Source of the DNA: Chloroflexota bacterium | GTDB lineage: Bacteria > Chloroflexota > Dehalococcoidia > Bin125 | DNA: 64,000 bases | Direction: 5' to 3' | NCBI GenBank assembly: GCA_009838735.1 | Contig: VXQZ01000037.1 | Span: 165,370 to 229,369, forward strand | Shown: positions 62,284-64,000 of the stretch, in pieces | How positions within the stretch are numbered: the first letter of the stretch is position 1 | Layout: each line of letters opens with the position of its first letter | The notes under the pieces: generated by a model | Databases searched by the model: none | Told to the model about the DNA's origin: nothing | What the model saw: only the letters and a program-made list of their open reading frames with translations | Position numbers and translations under genes: made by a program

Positions 62284-64000
62284 TAGGGCCCCCAACCCAG
62301 GATCTGGAACAGCTCGTCCAGCTCCGCCTGCGAGAGCCGCGTCTGGATCGAAACGGGACGCTCTGGCTCCCGCTCCACGACCAGCGCGCGGTAGGCGTCG
62401 TCGGAGGCGATCGCGGATGCCAAGAGCAGCGACTCCGCACGCGTCTGACGCATCGCCGGGCGCTGGACCAGCTCGGCCCGCACGTGCTCGTCGTGAATGA
62501 TCTCGAGCATCACCTGCTTCTGCACCTGGGCCGCCGGGATCGAGAGCGTGGTGGAGATCGTCCAGGGGATCGGCTTGCCGTCCGCGTCGGCGACGATGAT
62601 CGTCTCGGAGACGGTCTGGCTCGTCCCCGGACGGGTCAGGGTGACGGTCTCCGTGCGCCGCTCAACCCGGCGCGGGCGGTGCGTCAGCTGGACCAGCGGC
62701 GGCAGCGCGATGCGCAAGTCGGCGCTCAGTTCCGTCGTGATCTCGACGGCCAGGATGCCGCTCTCAGCCGGCTGCGCCAGCGTTAAGCGGGTCTCGCCGT
62801 CGGGGACGAACACGGCCGTGGCCTCGTGTCCGCCGGCCGAGACCGTGAGCGTCCCGGACACGAGCGTGACCTGCGCCTCGAGCAGCGCCGTCTGGCTCAG
62901 TGCGCGGTGACCGGCTGCGGTCTGCAGCTCGACCTGCTCTTCGAGCGTCGCGACGCAGTCGGAGCGCACGCCGCCCTCGATCCGATCCGGACGCCAGACG
63001 AGCGAGACCAGTTGCAGGTCGCAGAGCTCACCCTCGACCGCTGGTAGTGGATAGGGCAGCTGATCGCCGGCGAGCGAGATCGCCCCGGCCTGGCCGTGCT
63101 CATCCCGCCAGGCGAAGGTGAACGAGGGCACCGGACCGTCCAAGGGCAGCAGGTAGCTCAACCGGCCACCCGTGCCCAGCGTGTTCTCGCGATGGAACTT
63201 GGGCTCGCGGCCGTCCGCGCCGCCGAAGGCGCGCACCTCGACCTCGAGGTTGGCCGCCGCCTTGAGCACGACCGTGGCCGCAGACGCAGTCACGGTCAGG
63301 CGCTCGATGAACAGCCGTCTGCCGGGGATCAGCGGCGACGGGTCGAACTCGATCTCGTCCGAGGTCCAGGTCTCCTCCTCGCCGTCGTCGGCCGAGGCCA
63401 GAGGCGGGCTGCAGACGACCACCGAGGCGACCACCGCCGCGGCGGCAGCCCCGCCCATGAGCCGCGGCCACCAAGCCGCTCGGTGTTCCCGTTGCTCCCG
63501 GGCGATGGTCTGCCTTGCCTCGTCGTACTCGTGCTTCGGTTGCTGCTTAGTGTCGCGCTTGCGGAACCAGTTGCGGGGCTTGAACGGCATCCGCTCGCCC
63601 CGCGTACGCGGCCGCGACGAGCGCTTGAGGTTGGCTAGCTTGCGCGCCCCGCGCCGGATCGGACCGGGTCGAGCTGCTGCCTTCTGGGTGGTGGTTTTCG
63701 CCGACACCTCTGCCACCGACAGGGCAACGCCGCCCACCGGTTCGTCGTCCGGCTGAGCCGGTTGACCCTTCACGGGAGGGGCTGGTGGTTGGGCCCGCAC
63801 CAGCTGAACCGGCGGACCCTGGAAGCGCCGCGGCCCGAAGCCGAAGCGCATCAGGTCTGCCGCCACCGCCGGCAGGCTGCGCCCACCGACCCGGCCCACG
63901 ATCAGCGCCACGCCGACCAGCGCGAAGACCAGACCGAGCCCCACTCGCACCGCCTCGGGACCGAACGGAGCGACCTGGTAGACGCCGTAGGCCAGCGCCG
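62283..64000 (-). CDS. Large membrane protein of the conjugation module, 5'-partial
   Basis: The frame stays open to the right window edge (ALAYGVYQVAPFGPEAVRVG before the ORF-track GTG), so the start lies outside. The visible part begins with a membrane helix (LGLVFALVGVALIVG), then a Pro/basic cytoplasmic stretch, a second helix (LMGGAAAAAVVASVVVCSPP, ending in an ASADDG signal-like site) and a ~370-residue beta-rich domain (IERLTVTASAATVVLKAAAN, TISTTLSIPAAQVQKQVMLE). I do not recognise the family. Translational coupling to the pilin gene (TAATG) and VirB4 suggests a structural part of the secretion channel. Confidence 0.6.
   Translation of the reverse strand, partial: ALAYGVYQVAPFGPEAVRVGLGLVFALVGVALIVGRVGGRSLPAVAADLMRFGFGPRRFQGPPVQLVRAQPPAPPVKGQPAQPDDEPVGGVALSVAEVSAKTTTQKAAARPGPIRRGARKLANLKRSSRPRTRGERMPFKPRNWFRKRDTKQQPKHEYDEARQTIAREQREHRAAWWPRLMGGAAAAAVVASVVVCSPPLASADDGEEETWTSDEIEFDPSPLIPGRRLFIERLTVTASAATVVLKAAANLEVEVRAFGGADGREPKFHRENTLGTGGRLSYLLPLDGPVPSFTFAWRDEHGQAGAISLAGDQLPYPLPAVEGELCDLQLVSLVWRPDRIEGGVRSDCVATLEEQVELQTAAGHRALSQTALLEAQVTLVSGTLTVSAGGHEATAVFVPDGETRLTLAQPAESGILAVEITTELSADLRIALPPLVQLTHRPRRVERRTETVTLTRPGTSQTVSETIIVADADGKPIPWTISTTLSIPAAQVQKQVMLEIIHDEHVRAELVQRPAMRQTRAESLLLASAIASDDAYRALVVEREPERPVSIQTRLSQAELDELFQILGWGP

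Larger units (their letters stand above)
36735..64000. mobile_element. Putative integrative conjugative element with defence cargo (right end not seen)
   Basis: Left boundary placed at the broken MFS gene next to a large serine recombinase. Cargo includes HEPN, R-M, toxin-antitoxin, Gabija and MntA/HepT modules, then a conjugation block (replication-relaxation protein, VirD4/TraG-like and VirB4-like ATPases, VirB2-like pilin). No second integrase is present in between. Continuity as one element is inference; it could also be two nested elements. Confidence 0.4.

Noticed and set aside
61940-62440. N-terminal extension of the VirB4 ORF in the track
   Set aside because: It overlaps the pilin-like gene in another frame; the VirB4 homology begins at ATG 61939.

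Overview
The window is high-GC bacterial DNA with long secreted proteins, Tat-type lipoproteins carrying long Gln-rich linkers, many GTG/TTG starts and NarL-type two-component signalling. This style fits an environmental Chloroflexota bacterium (SAR202 or sponge-symbiont-like lineages), but no rRNA or core marker gene is present, so that placement is inference.

Region 1 (1-23.5 kb) is an envelope and surface-protein locus. Two giant RCC1-like repeat genes lie tail to tail; the left one runs off the window and is split by a single in-frame TAA. A membrane-anchored periplasmic-binding protein follows, then three fibronectin type III proteins, an 11-repeat 1422-aa Ig-like protein, a NarL-type histidine kinase and response regulator, and a 697-aa acidic envelope protein. 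A ~50-70 aa module of the form 'GRVEFGFRP...RWLxSS' recurs in three of these proteins. Long inverted repeats with ATAGATT-type arms precede two of the surface genes.

Region 2 (23.5-36.7 kb) is one leftward operon: two Tat lipoprotein SBPs of the peptide/nickel family (tandem paralogs), two Dpp-type permeases, a fused double ATPase, two tandem LLM flavin oxidoreductases and an IrtAB/YbtPQ-like heterodimeric ABC pair. It reads as a system for importing and oxidatively processing a metal chelate or small peptide. Upstream of the first SBP only the C-terminus of an MFS transporter survives.

Region 3 (36.7 kb to the window end) begins at that broken MFS gene with a large serine recombinase. It continues through a defence island: an ApeA-like HEPN protein, a decayed type IIG R-M fragment, a decayed HigA plus a second HigA with an abnormal C-terminus, a pentapeptide membrane protein translationally coupled to an intact type IIG R-M enzyme, a Gp49-like toxin paired with an unusual HTH-nuclease-HEPN fusion, a Gabija pair (GajA/GajB), and MntA/HepT. 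It ends with a Crp-like regulator, three tightly coupled small genes and a conjugation module (replication-relaxation protein, VirD4/TraG-like ATPase, VirB4-like ATPase, VirB2-like pilin, and a large membrane protein cut by the window edge). The most economical reading is that everything from about 36.73 kb to beyond 64 kb is one integrative conjugative element inserted into the MFS gene; its far end is not visible.
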